Origin: Flavobacterium noncentrifugens
GTDB taxonomy: Bacteria > Bacteroidota > Bacteroidia > Flavobacteriales > Flavobacteriaceae
NCBI RefSeq assembly: GCF_900100375.1
Contig: NZ_FNEZ01000007.1
Span: 62,001-126,000 of the forward strand
Reading direction: 5' to 3'
Length of the DNA stretch: 64,000 bases
Part shown: one piece after another, positions 17,012-26,700 of the stretch
How positions within the stretch are numbered: the first letter of the stretch is position 1
How the letters are laid out: the number at the start of each line of letters is the position of its first letter
Made by a program: the position numbers and the translations under genes
Notes under the pieces: model-generated
Database searches by the model: none
What the model was told of the DNA's origin: nothing
The model's input: only the letters and a program-made list of their open reading frames with translations

Positions 17012-18946
17012 TTGAAAAGTAAATTCAATACCGCGACACTTCTACTTGCCCTGGCTGTTTCCGGTCTTTGCAATGCCCAGAATACGCAGGCCGACAGCTT
17101 AAAAAGGATGCTGCTTGTTGTAAAAATCGATACTGCAAAGGTTAATTTATACAACAAACTCGCCGACGCTTACAAACAAAATTATCCGGATTCGGTTGCC
17201 TTTTATGCAGATCAAGCGGCCGTACTGTCTTCGCAGATCCATTACGGTTTCGGACAGGCAAATGCAGCGATCAATAAAGGAAATTACCATATCATTACCG
17301 GAAAATATGAGTTGGCTTTAGCCGATTTTCAAAAAGCACTGGCTACGTTCGAAAATCTATTGGATAAAAATCCGGATGATAAAGCGGTAAAAAACGGACT
17401 GGCCCGCGCTTATGCCAGTTCAGGGGTTGTTTTTTCTGAAGAAAGCAACCATTACATGGCACTTGAAAATTACCAGAAGGCATTGAAACTGTATCAGGAA
17501 ACCGGGCAAAAAACCAGCATTTCCAAAGCGCTGAACAACATCGGGATTGTTTATAAAGCACAGCAAAATTATCTGAAAGCATTGGAATATTTGCAGAAAG
17601 CTTCGAAAATCCAACAGGAAACCGGCGACAGCAATGCCGCGATGACACTCACAAATATTGGCGTCATTTATTTTGAAACCAAAAAATATACGGAAGCGAT
17701 CCAATTTTACAACCAGGCAAAAAGCTTCTTTGAGAAAACCGATGACAGGCGCGGGTTTGCCCTTTTAAAAAACTACCTCGGCGATTATTATTCCAAACAA
17801 AATGATTTTGATCTGGCCGTGCAATTTTACCAGCAATCGTTGGGTTTGTATGAGGAAATGCAGAATAAATTCGGCGCTTCACTTGCATTATACAACCTCG
17901 GGCGGCTGTATTCCGACGATGAAAAATATCCCGAAGCATTGGCTTTTGCCAACAAATCACTGTCTTATGCTACCGAAATCGGCGTCTTAGACCAAAGCTA
18001 CCATTCTGAAAAATTGCTGAGTGAAATTTATGGGCATTTGAACAATCCGGTCGAATCGCTCGCCCATTACAAAAATTACATCACGGCGCGTGACAGCATC
18101 AACAATCAGGAAACGAATAAGAAAATTGCGCTTGCCGAACTGAATTCGGAGTACAAACGAAAAGAATCTTTGGTTGAAGAAAAAGCCAAACGACAGACAC
18201 AATTCGCGATATTCTCGGCCATTGCAATCGTATTGATCATCATTTTGATCCTGGTGATTTACAATCGGATGCAGGTCAAAAAAAGACTGACGCTTCAGAA
18301 AGAAGTTGCCGAATATGAGCAAAAAGCCCTGCATTTGCAGATGAATCCGCATTTTGTATTCAACTGTCTCGGTGCGATTTCGAGTTTCATCGTGCAAAAC
18401 GGAACAGATTCGGCACTAAAATATTTGTCGAAATTTTCAAAACTGATGCGGTTGACATTGGAATATTCCAAAGGGTCGCTGATTCCGATTGACAAAGAAA
18501 TTGAAAGCCTGCAGAATTACCTCGAACTCGAACAATTGCGCTTCCACAACAAGTTTGAATTTCACATTGCGGCGAGTTCAAAAGTCGAATTTAATATGGG
18601 ACTTCCGCCATTACTAATTCAGCCATTTGTAGAAAACGCTGTGCTGCACGGCATGGTTCCGAAAGAAGGAAACGGCCACATTAACGTGACTTTTGATGTT
18701 GAAAACGGGCAATTGATCTGTACCGTTACTGATGATGGCATTGGATTATCGGAATCGAAACACCTGAAAGAAAATTCGGTTACCGCGCACAAATCGATGG
18801 CGCTTGAAATTACCAAAAAACGCCTTCAGATCATGGAATCGACCACATCCAAATCGGCACAAATTGAAATCATCGAATTAGAAAACAACCATAAAAAAAG
18901 CGGCACACGTGTAATTTTGCGACTGCCTGTCCAATACATCCAATAA
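17012..18946 (+). CDS. TPR-sensor histidine kinase, LytS-like (His_kinase family)
   Basis: Membrane sensor kinase of 644 residues. The start codon is TTG at 17012: no ATG or GTG lies between the upstream in-frame stop at 16961 and the signal peptide it encodes (TATLLLALAVSGLCNAQ). A periplasmic region of about six TPR repeats (residues about 60-375) precedes one transmembrane helix (about 392-414, FSAIAIVLIIILILVIY). The cytoplasmic kinase has the phospho-acceptor box QMNPHFVFN with His447 and an ATPase domain with ENAVLHGMV and TDDGIGLSES. The response-regulator gene follows after 2 bp. Confidence 0.93.
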   Translation: MKSKFNTATLLLALAVSGLCNAQNTQADSLKRMLLVVKIDTAKVNLYNKLADAYKQNYPDSVAFYADQAAVLSSQIHYGFGQANAAINKGNYHIITGKYELALADFQKALATFENLLDKNPDDKAVKNGLARAYASSGVVFSEESNHYMALENYQKALKLYQETGQKTSISKALNNIGIVYKAQQNYLKALEYLQKASKIQQETGDSNAAMTLTNIGVIYFETKKYTEAIQFYNQAKSFFEKTDDRRGFALLKNYLGDYYSKQNDFDLAVQFYQQSLGLYEEMQNKFGASLALYNLGRLYSDDEKYPEALAFANKSLSYATEIGVLDQSYHSEKLLSEIYGHLNNPVESLAHYKNYITARDSINNQETNKKIALAELNSEYKRKESLVEEKAKRQTQFAIFSAIAIVLIIILILVIYNRMQVKKRLTLQKEVAEYEQKALHLQMNPHFVFNCLGAISSFIVQNGTDSALKYLSKFSKLMRLTLEYSKGSLIPIDKEIESLQNYLELEQLRFHNKFEFHIAASSKVEFNMGLPPLLIQPFVENAVLHGMVPKEGNGHINVTFDVENGQLICTVTDDGIGLSESKHLKENSVTAHKSMALEITKKRLQIMESTTSKSAQIEIIELENNHKKSGTRVILRLPVQYIQ

Positions 18947-18948
18947 AT

Positions 18949-19710
18949 ATGATCACAGCATTATTAGTCGACGACGACCAGCATTTGCGCACCGGCCTGA
19001 AAGCGCTTTTAGACCGATATACGAATGACATTGCCATCATTGGCGAAGCCGAAAGTGTAAAAACCGGAATCGAAGCGATAGAAAAACTGCATCCGCAGGT
19101 GATTTTCCTGGACATTCATCTGGCTGACGGAACCGGGTTTGACATTCTTGAAAGCATCAAAAAAACGCAGGGAAAAATCAATGCTCACATCGTTTTCATT
19201 ACCGCGCATGAGCAGTATGCGGTAAAGGCTTTTAAATTCAGTGCGCTCGATTTTTTATTGAAACCCGTGGATTTTGAGGAATTGCAGCACACAATCGCTA
19301 AAATAAAAGACGCTGTGGGAAAGAACAATTCATTTGACCACATCGATTTATTGCTTGAAAACATCCGGAAGAAAGTCGACAATTACAAAAGGATTGCACT
19401 GTCAACGAGCGATGGCATTCATTTATTCGATGTTTCGGATATCATCAGATGTGAGGCAAAAGTAAATTATACCCAGTTTTTCATCAAAAACCACAAGCCG
19501 GTTTTGATCTCGAGGACGCTCAAAGAATATGAAGAATTGCTGGCAGAACACGGATTTGAACGCATCCATCAGTCGCATCTGATTAATTTATCTTATCTGA
19601 AATCATACATCAAAAATGACGGTGGATATGTAGTGATGGCCGACAATACGAACATTCCGATCGCGCAGAGCAAAAAAGAAAAGCTGCAGGAATTAATTAA
19701 GGCGCTTTAA
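18949..19710 (+). CDS. LytTR family response regulator
   Basis: DNA-binding response regulator of 253 residues. The receiver domain (about 1-120) has acidic pocket D8-D10, phospho-acceptor D55 in FLDIHL, a T in FITAH and the conserved Lys in LLKPVDF. The C-terminal LytTR domain (about 150-250) shows DIIRCEAKVNYTQFF, SRTLKEYEELL and RIHQSHLINLSYLKSY, typical of the fold. It is almost certainly the partner of the adjacent TPR kinase. The LRR gene begins 52 bp after its stop with no terminator between, so it may be co-transcribed with, and possibly regulate, the LRR genes. Confidence 0.94.
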   Translation: MITALLVDDDQHLRTGLKALLDRYTNDIAIIGEAESVKTGIEAIEKLHPQVIFLDIHLADGTGFDILESIKKTQGKINAHIVFITAHEQYAVKAFKFSALDFLLKPVDFEELQHTIAKIKDAVGKNNSFDHIDLLLENIRKKVDNYKRIALSTSDGIHLFDVSDIIRCEAKVNYTQFFIKNHKPVLISRTLKEYEELLAEHGFERIHQSHLINLSYLKSYIKNDGGYVVMADNTNIPIAQSKKEKLQELIKAL

Positions 19711-19762
19711 AAAAAAGATTATGAAAACAATTCTACAATATCAACCAAAAACCGAATCAATC

Positions 19763-22700
19763 ATGACTAAAAAATTACTATTTATTTTACTGCTTTTCAC
19801 CGGGATGGCGAATGCGCAGATCGTTACAATTCCGGATCCGACTTTTAAAGCAAGGTTGTTAGCATCCAGCGCTACTGATCCTGCCAACAATATTGCCAAA
19901 AATTTCAGTGACCAATGGATTGCCATCGACGCCAATAATGACGGAAATATTCAGCTAAGCGAAGCCCAGGCGGTAAAATACCTAAACATTACCGGACAAA
20001 CCATTGTAGATTTAACCGGGCTTAACAGTTTCAGCAACCTGCAAATCTTATTTAATCTGAGCAACGGCGTTTCAACGTTAGATTTAACCGCGCTTACACA
20101 TTTGACTTCATTTTCGTCGTATAACATGTATTATCTTACGTCACTGAATTTGAGCAACCTGCCAAATTTAACGACCGTTAACTGCATTGGCATGCCTATT
20201 CTTACTTCAGTCAATCTAAGCAATTCGACAAATATCAATAAACTTATTTTGCTGTATTGCGCGCTTACTTCCTTGAATGTAAATGGATTGGTCAATTTGA
20301 CTGCGCTAAGCTGTTCCGGAAATCAGTTGACCAATCTTAACGGTTTGCCCGTAAGCCTTACTGCATTAGACTGTTCGAATAATCTGCTAACAAGCCTGAA
20401 TTTTAACGGGCTTCCAAACCTTACGGATTTGAATTGTTCAGAAAATCTGCTGACAAGCTTAAGTGGTTTGGCTACTATTTCAAAACTAAATTGCCAGAAT
20501 AATAAACTTACGGCATTAAATGTAAATGAAATGTCAAACATTAGCGAGCTGAGTTGCGGCGGCAATGAGCTGACAACTTTAAATGTTAACGCGCTTACAA
20601 GCCTTACCAAACTGGATTGCAGTGCTAATAAATTAACGATCCTAAGTATCAGCGGCCTACCCAATTTGGTAAGTTTGAATTGTAGTATTAACAATGATCT
20701 GACTACTGTAACTCTAGCCAATTTACCTGCTTTAGAAGATTTTCAGGTATTGGGAAACATCAACAATAGTGGCGATACCATTAGTAGTTTAACGTCTTTA
20801 TCGCTTTCCGGACTGCCAAATCTTCAAAAATTAAATTGCAGTAACGGTAAATTGACATCGCTAAATTTAAGCGGATTATCCAGCCTGACAGAATTGGATT
20901 GCTCGAGCAATCTGATCACAACTTTGGCTTTAACGAATTTACCAAACCTTAAAATATTAAATTGTTATAGAAATTACATCACAAATCTTAATGCTTCAAA
21001 TTTGACTAATTTAACTGAACTATATTGCGCCGGCGGTTACATTGTCGACGGCCAGATAATTGGTCATCTGGCTAATTTGAATGTTGCCGGATTATCGAAT
21101 CTTAAAAAATTACATTGTCCGATTAACCTATTAACAACGATTAACCTTACCGGATTGGTAAGTCTTGAAGAGCTTTTTTGTGATGGTACGCAGGACGTAC
21201 GAGGTTATATTACTTCCTTAAACGTGAACGGATTAAGCAACCTAAAAAGACTAGGCTGCAGTTTTCAGGGACTTACCAGCCTTGACGTGAGCAACCTGAG
21301 CAATCTGATAATGATCAACTGTTCATTCAACAACATCAGCAGTCTAGACCTTACCGGATTGATCAATCTTGAATCATTGGAATATTCCTACAACCAATTA
21401 TCCAGTTTAAATTTGGTAAACTTACCTAAACTTACCGATTTGTATTGTTCATACAATCACTTGGTAACGCTGAATGTTCTTGGTTTGACGAGCTTAAAGA
21501 CATTATTTTGTACGAACAATTCACTAACGAATTTGAATTTAAGCGGACTGTCAAATCTGGTTACTTTGGATTTTTCCAATAATCAATTGACACTTACAAA
21601 CGTGAGCGGCTTATCAACAAACCTTAAAACATTGGTGTGCGTATCAAATAATTTAACGAGCCTGGATGTAAGTGGTTTGACAAATCTGGAAGTTTTAAAT
21701 TGTTACACCAATGAACTCACAAGTTTAGACGTAAGCAGTTTGACCAATTTGAAACAACTGGACTTAGGCAGAAATCATATCACAAACATCAACGTCAGCA
21801 GTTGCCCAAACTTGGAAATGTTAGCTGCAAGCGACAATGAGTTAACCGAAATTAACATTACAGGCCTAAATAATCTAAATACGTTGTCCTGCGGCGGAAA
21901 TCAAATCACCAGTTTGGATTTGAGCAATCATGAAAATCTTAGTTTCTTAGATTATTCCTATGATGTGATGCCAAATTTAGACGTGAGTTCATTAGTTAAT
22001 TTGACTTATTTAGGATGTATAAACACGCAAAGCACCGTATTGGATGTAAGCAGTTTAACTAAGCTGGAAGTTTTACATTGTGACAACAACCAACTGACGA
22101 CGTTGGACACAAGCAATTCCCCAAATTTGAATCAGTTGTACTGTACCAATAACCAGCTGGCATCTTTATTTATAAAAAACGGCAGAAGCGAAGAAGTTTT
22201 AAATTTCTTCAGCAATCCCGGCTTGCAATACATTTGTGTCGATGATGCACAGATCCAGGCGGTTCAAACCCAACTTAATACCTTAGGCATGAACGCTACT
22301 GTTAGCAACTCCTATTGCTCTTTTACACCTGGCGGAAACTACAATACCATCAAGGGAATTGCGATTTTTGATGCCAACAATGATGGCTGCGATATTACCG
22401 ATGTCGTGAATCCATTTGTGAAACTCCGCATAAGCGACGGAACAGAAACTGGCGCAACGGTAACCAACATCAATGGTACGTATGGCTTTTACACCAATGC
22501 CGGAAATTATACAATTGCGCCAAATACTGAAAACCCAACCTGGTTTTCTTTCTCGCCAAACGCAGCCAATTTTGTTTTTACAAATTACAACAACATTTCA
22601 ACCCAGAATTTTTGCATCGCCGCGGTCGGTTTGCATAAAGATATAGAAGTTGTGTTTGCCCAATTGGAATCGGCACGCCCAGGTTTTAATGCGCCATACA

Positions 22701-23692
22701 AGATCGTATTTAAAAACAAAGGAAACCAGATGCAATCCGGAACGGTAACGCTGGCATTTGATGATTCAAGAACGGATTTTGTTGGAGCAACACCAACTGC
22801 CGATATTGCAGTTCCCAATTCACTTTCGTGGAATTTTACAAACCTGATGCCTTTTGAAAACCGCAGCATCGATTTGACTTTAAATATCAACGGACCAATG
22901 GAAATACCGGCAGTAAATAACGGCGATATTTTAAATTTTACAACGTCGATTACACCGGTTGTTGGTGATGATTTTCCATCAGACAATCAATTCAATTACA
23001 ACCAAACAGTTGTAGGCTCTTTTGATCCAAATGACATCATTTGCCTTGAAGGCGAAACCGTAGCACCTGTTGAAATTGGAAATTACCTGCATTACATGGT
23101 GAATTTTGAAAACACCGGAACTGCTGCTGCAGAAAACATTGTGGTAAGACTGGAGGTCAATCCTGAAGAATTTGACATCAATTCATTGCAAGTGATGAAC
23201 GCTTCACATCCCGCTTTCGCAGAAGTTAGAAACAACACGGTCGAATTTAAATTTGCCAATATTAATCTGTTGCCAACAGCTGGCGATCCGCCGGTAAGCG
23301 GACACGGAAACATCCTTTTCAAAATGAAATCGAAAGCCACGTTAGAAACAGGCAATCTGGTAAAAAACAGGGCAAATATTTTCTTCGATTACAATTTCCC
23401 AATCGTAACGAATGATGCCGAAACGACTTTTACAGCGCTAAGTACAGATGTTTTTACAAATGACCAAAGTGTGGTTGTATTTCCAAATCCGGCTCAGGAC
23501 ATCATCAACATCAATTGCAACAATACGATCAAATCGATAGAATTGTATGATATTCAAGGTCGGATTCTTGAAGTGTTTGCGGCGAATAAAATATCGGCAC
23601 AAATCAATATCTCAGACAAATCCAAAGGCGTTTATTTTGTAAAGATCATTACAGAAAAAGGCAAGAAAGTAACCAAAATCATCAAAGAATAA
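19763..23692 (+). CDS. Giant leucine-rich-repeat T9SS surface protein, copy 1
   Basis: Exported protein of about 1309 residues. I chose the start at 19763 (MTKKLLFILLLFTGMANAQ, a good signal peptide) over a 14-codon longer frame. An EF-hand-like loop DANNDGNIQLSE lies at about residues 53-64. About 35 LRR units of roughly 21 residues follow, with pattern LxSLNVSGLTNLxxLxC and a conserved Cys. Then come a Cna-B/SdrD-like domain (GIAIFDANNDGCD), a DUF7619-like domain (SFDPNDIICLEGE) and a T9SS type A tail (FPNPAQDI to the end). Binding to host or polymer ligands is plausible for such proteins but unproven. Confidence 0.9.
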   Translation: MTKKLLFILLLFTGMANAQIVTIPDPTFKARLLASSATDPANNIAKNFSDQWIAIDANNDGNIQLSEAQAVKYLNITGQTIVDLTGLNSFSNLQILFNLSNGVSTLDLTALTHLTSFSSYNMYYLTSLNLSNLPNLTTVNCIGMPILTSVNLSNSTNINKLILLYCALTSLNVNGLVNLTALSCSGNQLTNLNGLPVSLTALDCSNNLLTSLNFNGLPNLTDLNCSENLLTSLSGLATISKLNCQNNKLTALNVNEMSNISELSCGGNELTTLNVNALTSLTKLDCSANKLTILSISGLPNLVSLNCSINNDLTTVTLANLPALEDFQVLGNINNSGDTISSLTSLSLSGLPNLQKLNCSNGKLTSLNLSGLSSLTELDCSSNLITTLALTNLPNLKILNCYRNYITNLNASNLTNLTELYCAGGYIVDGQIIGHLANLNVAGLSNLKKLHCPINLLTTINLTGLVSLEELFCDGTQDVRGYITSLNVNGLSNLKRLGCSFQGLTSLDVSNLSNLIMINCSFNNISSLDLTGLINLESLEYSYNQLSSLNLVNLPKLTDLYCSYNHLVTLNVLGLTSLKTLFCTNNSLTNLNLSGLSNLVTLDFSNNQLTLTNVSGLSTNLKTLVCVSNNLTSLDVSGLTNLEVLNCYTNELTSLDVSSLTNLKQLDLGRNHITNINVSSCPNLEMLAASDNELTEINITGLNNLNTLSCGGNQITSLDLSNHENLSFLDYSYDVMPNLDVSSLVNLTYLGCINTQSTVLDVSSLTKLEVLHCDNNQLTTLDTSNSPNLNQLYCTNNQLASLFIKNGRSEEVLNFFSNPGLQYICVDDAQIQAVQTQLNTLGMNATVSNSYCSFTPGGNYNTIKGIAIFDANNDGCDITDVVNPFVKLRISDGTETGATVTNINGTYGFYTNAGNYTIAPNTENPTWFSFSPNAANFVFTNYNNISTQNFCIAAVGLHKDIEVVFAQLESARPGFNAPYKIVFKNKGNQMQSGTVTLAFDDSRTDFVGATPTADIAVPNSLSWNFTNLMPFENRSIDLTLNINGPMEIPAVNNGDILNFTTSITPVVGDDFPSDNQFNYNQTVVGSFDPNDIICLEGETVAPVEIGNYLHYMVNFENTGTAAAENIVVRLEVNPEEFDINSLQVMNASHPAFAEVRNNTVEFKFANINLLPTAGDPPVSGHGNILFKMKSKATLETGNLVKNRANIFFDYNFPIVTNDAETTFTALSTDVFTNDQSVVVFPNPAQDIININCNNTIKSIELYDIQGRILEVFAANKISAQINISDKSKGVYFVKIITEKGKKVTKIIKE

Positions 23693-23752
23693 AGATTGGA
23701 AATAGTTAAATGAAAGCTGTTTCATCTGTATTGAATTTAATACAAAAATAAA

Positions 23753-26700
23753 ATGAAAAAAATATTCCTGTTTATACTGCTTTTTGCCGGGTTTGCAAAT
23801 GCTCAAATTGTCAACATTCCCGATCCCTTTTTTAAATTAAAGTTGGTTTCAGCAAGCGCTACCGATCCACAAAACAGCACTGCCAAAAACTTTAGTGACC
23901 AATGGATGACCATTGATGCCAACGGCGATGGCGAAATTCAATTGAGTGAAGCCCAAGCGGTGAAACTTTTAATTGTTGGACATTATGCCATTACCGATTT
24001 AACCGGACTTAACAGTTTTAGTAACCTTCAGTCTTTGCAAATTAAGACCAATCAAGCATCTTCATTAAACATAAATGCGCTTACGGATCTAACGACACTT
24101 TCTATAGATTCGATACGAAATGTTACTTCGTTAACCATAAATAATGCAAATTTAACAAGTGTGATTTGCGTTGGATTGTATAATCTTACTTCGTTAAATG
24201 TAAGCAATTTGATAAATATGACGTCGTTGTCTGTGATTGAGTGCGGACTTACTACATTGAATGTAAATGGTTTAACCAATTTAACAGAACTGAATTGTTT
24301 GGGAAATAAACTGACCAATCTAAATGGTTTATCAACGAATCTTACCAAATTAAATTGTTCTTATAACTTGCTCACGAGCCTTAATTTATCGACACTCACA
24401 CATCTAACTGACTTGGATTGTTCAGCCAATCAACTTACCAATTTTAATTCAGCGGGACTTACAAATCTGACCGACTTAAATTGTGGAGGCAATCTGATAA
24501 CAAATTTGGATGTTAATGCGCTTCCGAATCTTGTAAACCTCATTTGTTCTGCCAATAATCTAATTAATTTTAGCATCAGCGGACTTACGCATTTAACAAC
24601 TTTAAATTGTGGGGGAAACAACCAACTTATCAGTGTTAGTTTAAACAACCTCCCGGCATTACAGGATTTTAAAGTAGTCAATTCGGTTGACATGCAAGCC
24701 AATCCCATTGGCCATCTCACCAGCTTAACTTTGAGTGGTTTGCCTAATCTGCAAAAATTAGATTGCAGCAATGGTATTTTGACTTCCTTAGATTTAAATG
24801 GATTAACCAATCTTACAGAAGTATCGTGTTCCAGAAATCAAATTACAACTTTAAATGTAAGCAACTTGCCCAACCTGCAAAAATTAGTTTGCGATACCAA
24901 CCAAATTACAAATTTAGATGTTTCGAATATGTTAAGTCTGGTAGAATTAAGATGTGCCGGCGGTTACGTTTTAGACGGTCAGACAATGGGAATTTTACGT
25001 AATTTAAACGTCAGTGGATCGACCAACTTGAAAAAGTTATATTGCTCTTATAATCTACTAACTACTTTAAATGTTAATGGTTTGATTCACCTTGAGGAAT
25101 TATACTGTGATGGTTTAGGGAATAATTTAGGGCTACTTACTTCTTTGAATGTAAATAGCTTGTCGAGCTTAAAAAAATTAAGCTGTTCCAGCCAACAACT
25201 GACAAGTCTTAACGTAAGCAATCTTATTAATCTTACTGATTTATATTGCTCATACAACCACATCACCAGTTTAGATTTGACAGGCCTGATTAATCTGAAA
25301 ACATTGGATTACAATTACAACCAATTGGCCAATTTGAATTTGGTGAATCTTCCAAGTCTTACCAGCTTAAATTGTGCAAACAATCAGTTAGTGACTCTGA
25401 ATGTTCTTAATTTAAGCAGTCTTAAAGATCTGAATTGTAGCGTAAACCAACTTACGACATTAAATTTAAGCGGATTATCAGCTCTGGAAACTTTATCGTA
25501 TTCTTATAATCAAATTGCACTTTCCAACGTCAGTGGTTTGTCCACAAATTTAAAGTCTTTATATTGCGACAATAATACACTCACAAGCTTAGATGTCAGC
25601 AATTTGCCTAATCTTGAGCGCTTAAGCTGTGCCAACAATCTGCTTACGTCCATTGATTTGAGCAGTTTGAATAATCTTAAATTTTTGGATATCAGTACCA
25701 ATCAACTTACAACTATCGATGTGAGTAATTTAACTGTTCTTGAATATTTAGATGTGTATCAAAACCAATTAACAGCTTTAAACTTAAATGGTTTAACCAC
25801 TTTAATACAATTGGCATACTCAGAAAATGTAATTCCGAATTTGGATGTTAATTTTCTGATCAATTTAGAAAATCTGATGTGTGACAGTACGCAATCAACT
25901 GTTTTAGACGTAAGCAACTTAACTAAATTACAAAATTTATCTTGTGCGTATAATCAGTTAACGGCTTTAGATGTTACGGCATCACCTAACCTTCGGCTTT
26001 TGCAATGTCAGAGTAATCAGCTCACCACTTTAGATTTAAGCAACGCTGCTTATTTTCAAAGTCTATCCTGTTATGACAACCTACTTGAAACTTTATACGT
26101 AAAAAATGGCTCAAAAGAGCAAGCCTTAACGTTCAGCAACAATTCAAATCTAAGATACATTTGCGCCGATGAATCGCAAATTGAGAGTATTCAAACGCAG
26201 CTAAATGATTTAGGAATGAACACTACAGTATCTAACTCATACTGCTCTTTCACTCCGGGCGGAAACCACAATACCATTACCGGAATTGCGATTTTTGATG
26301 CTGATAATAATGGTTGTGATGCTTCCGATGTTGTCAATCCGTTTGTGAAACTCAATATAAATGACGGAACGCTAAACGGCGCAACAGTAACAAATATTAA
26401 CGGAACTTATAACTTTTATACCAATGCCGGAGATTATGTAATTTCGCCAAATACTGAAAATCCTACTTGGTTTTCTTTCTCTCCAAGCTCAGCCGATTTT
26501 ACGTTTGCAAATGCCAACAATAACATTTCAACCCAGAATTTTTGCATTGCGGCTGTAGGTTTACATAAAGATGTGGAGGTTGTTTTTGCTCCATTGGAAT
26601 CAGCCCGCCCGGGTTTTGATGCCAAATATAAAATCGTATTTAAAAACAAAGGAAACCAAATGCAGTCTGGAACGGTGACGTTAGCGTTTGATGATGCCAG

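Noticed and set aside
24430..24810. Long minus-strand open frames within the LRR genes (also 20323-20721, 22585-22986, 26434-26916)
   Set aside because: They are shadows of repetitive LRR or conserved coding sequence, lacking plausible starts, signal peptides or recognisable domains, and they overlap strong coding frames.
20010..26150. Regular 63-bp DNA periodicity that might be taken for a CRISPR or satellite array
   Set aside because: It is the 21-residue LRR codon pattern in one open frame; the units vary in sequence and there are no constant repeats with variable spacers.
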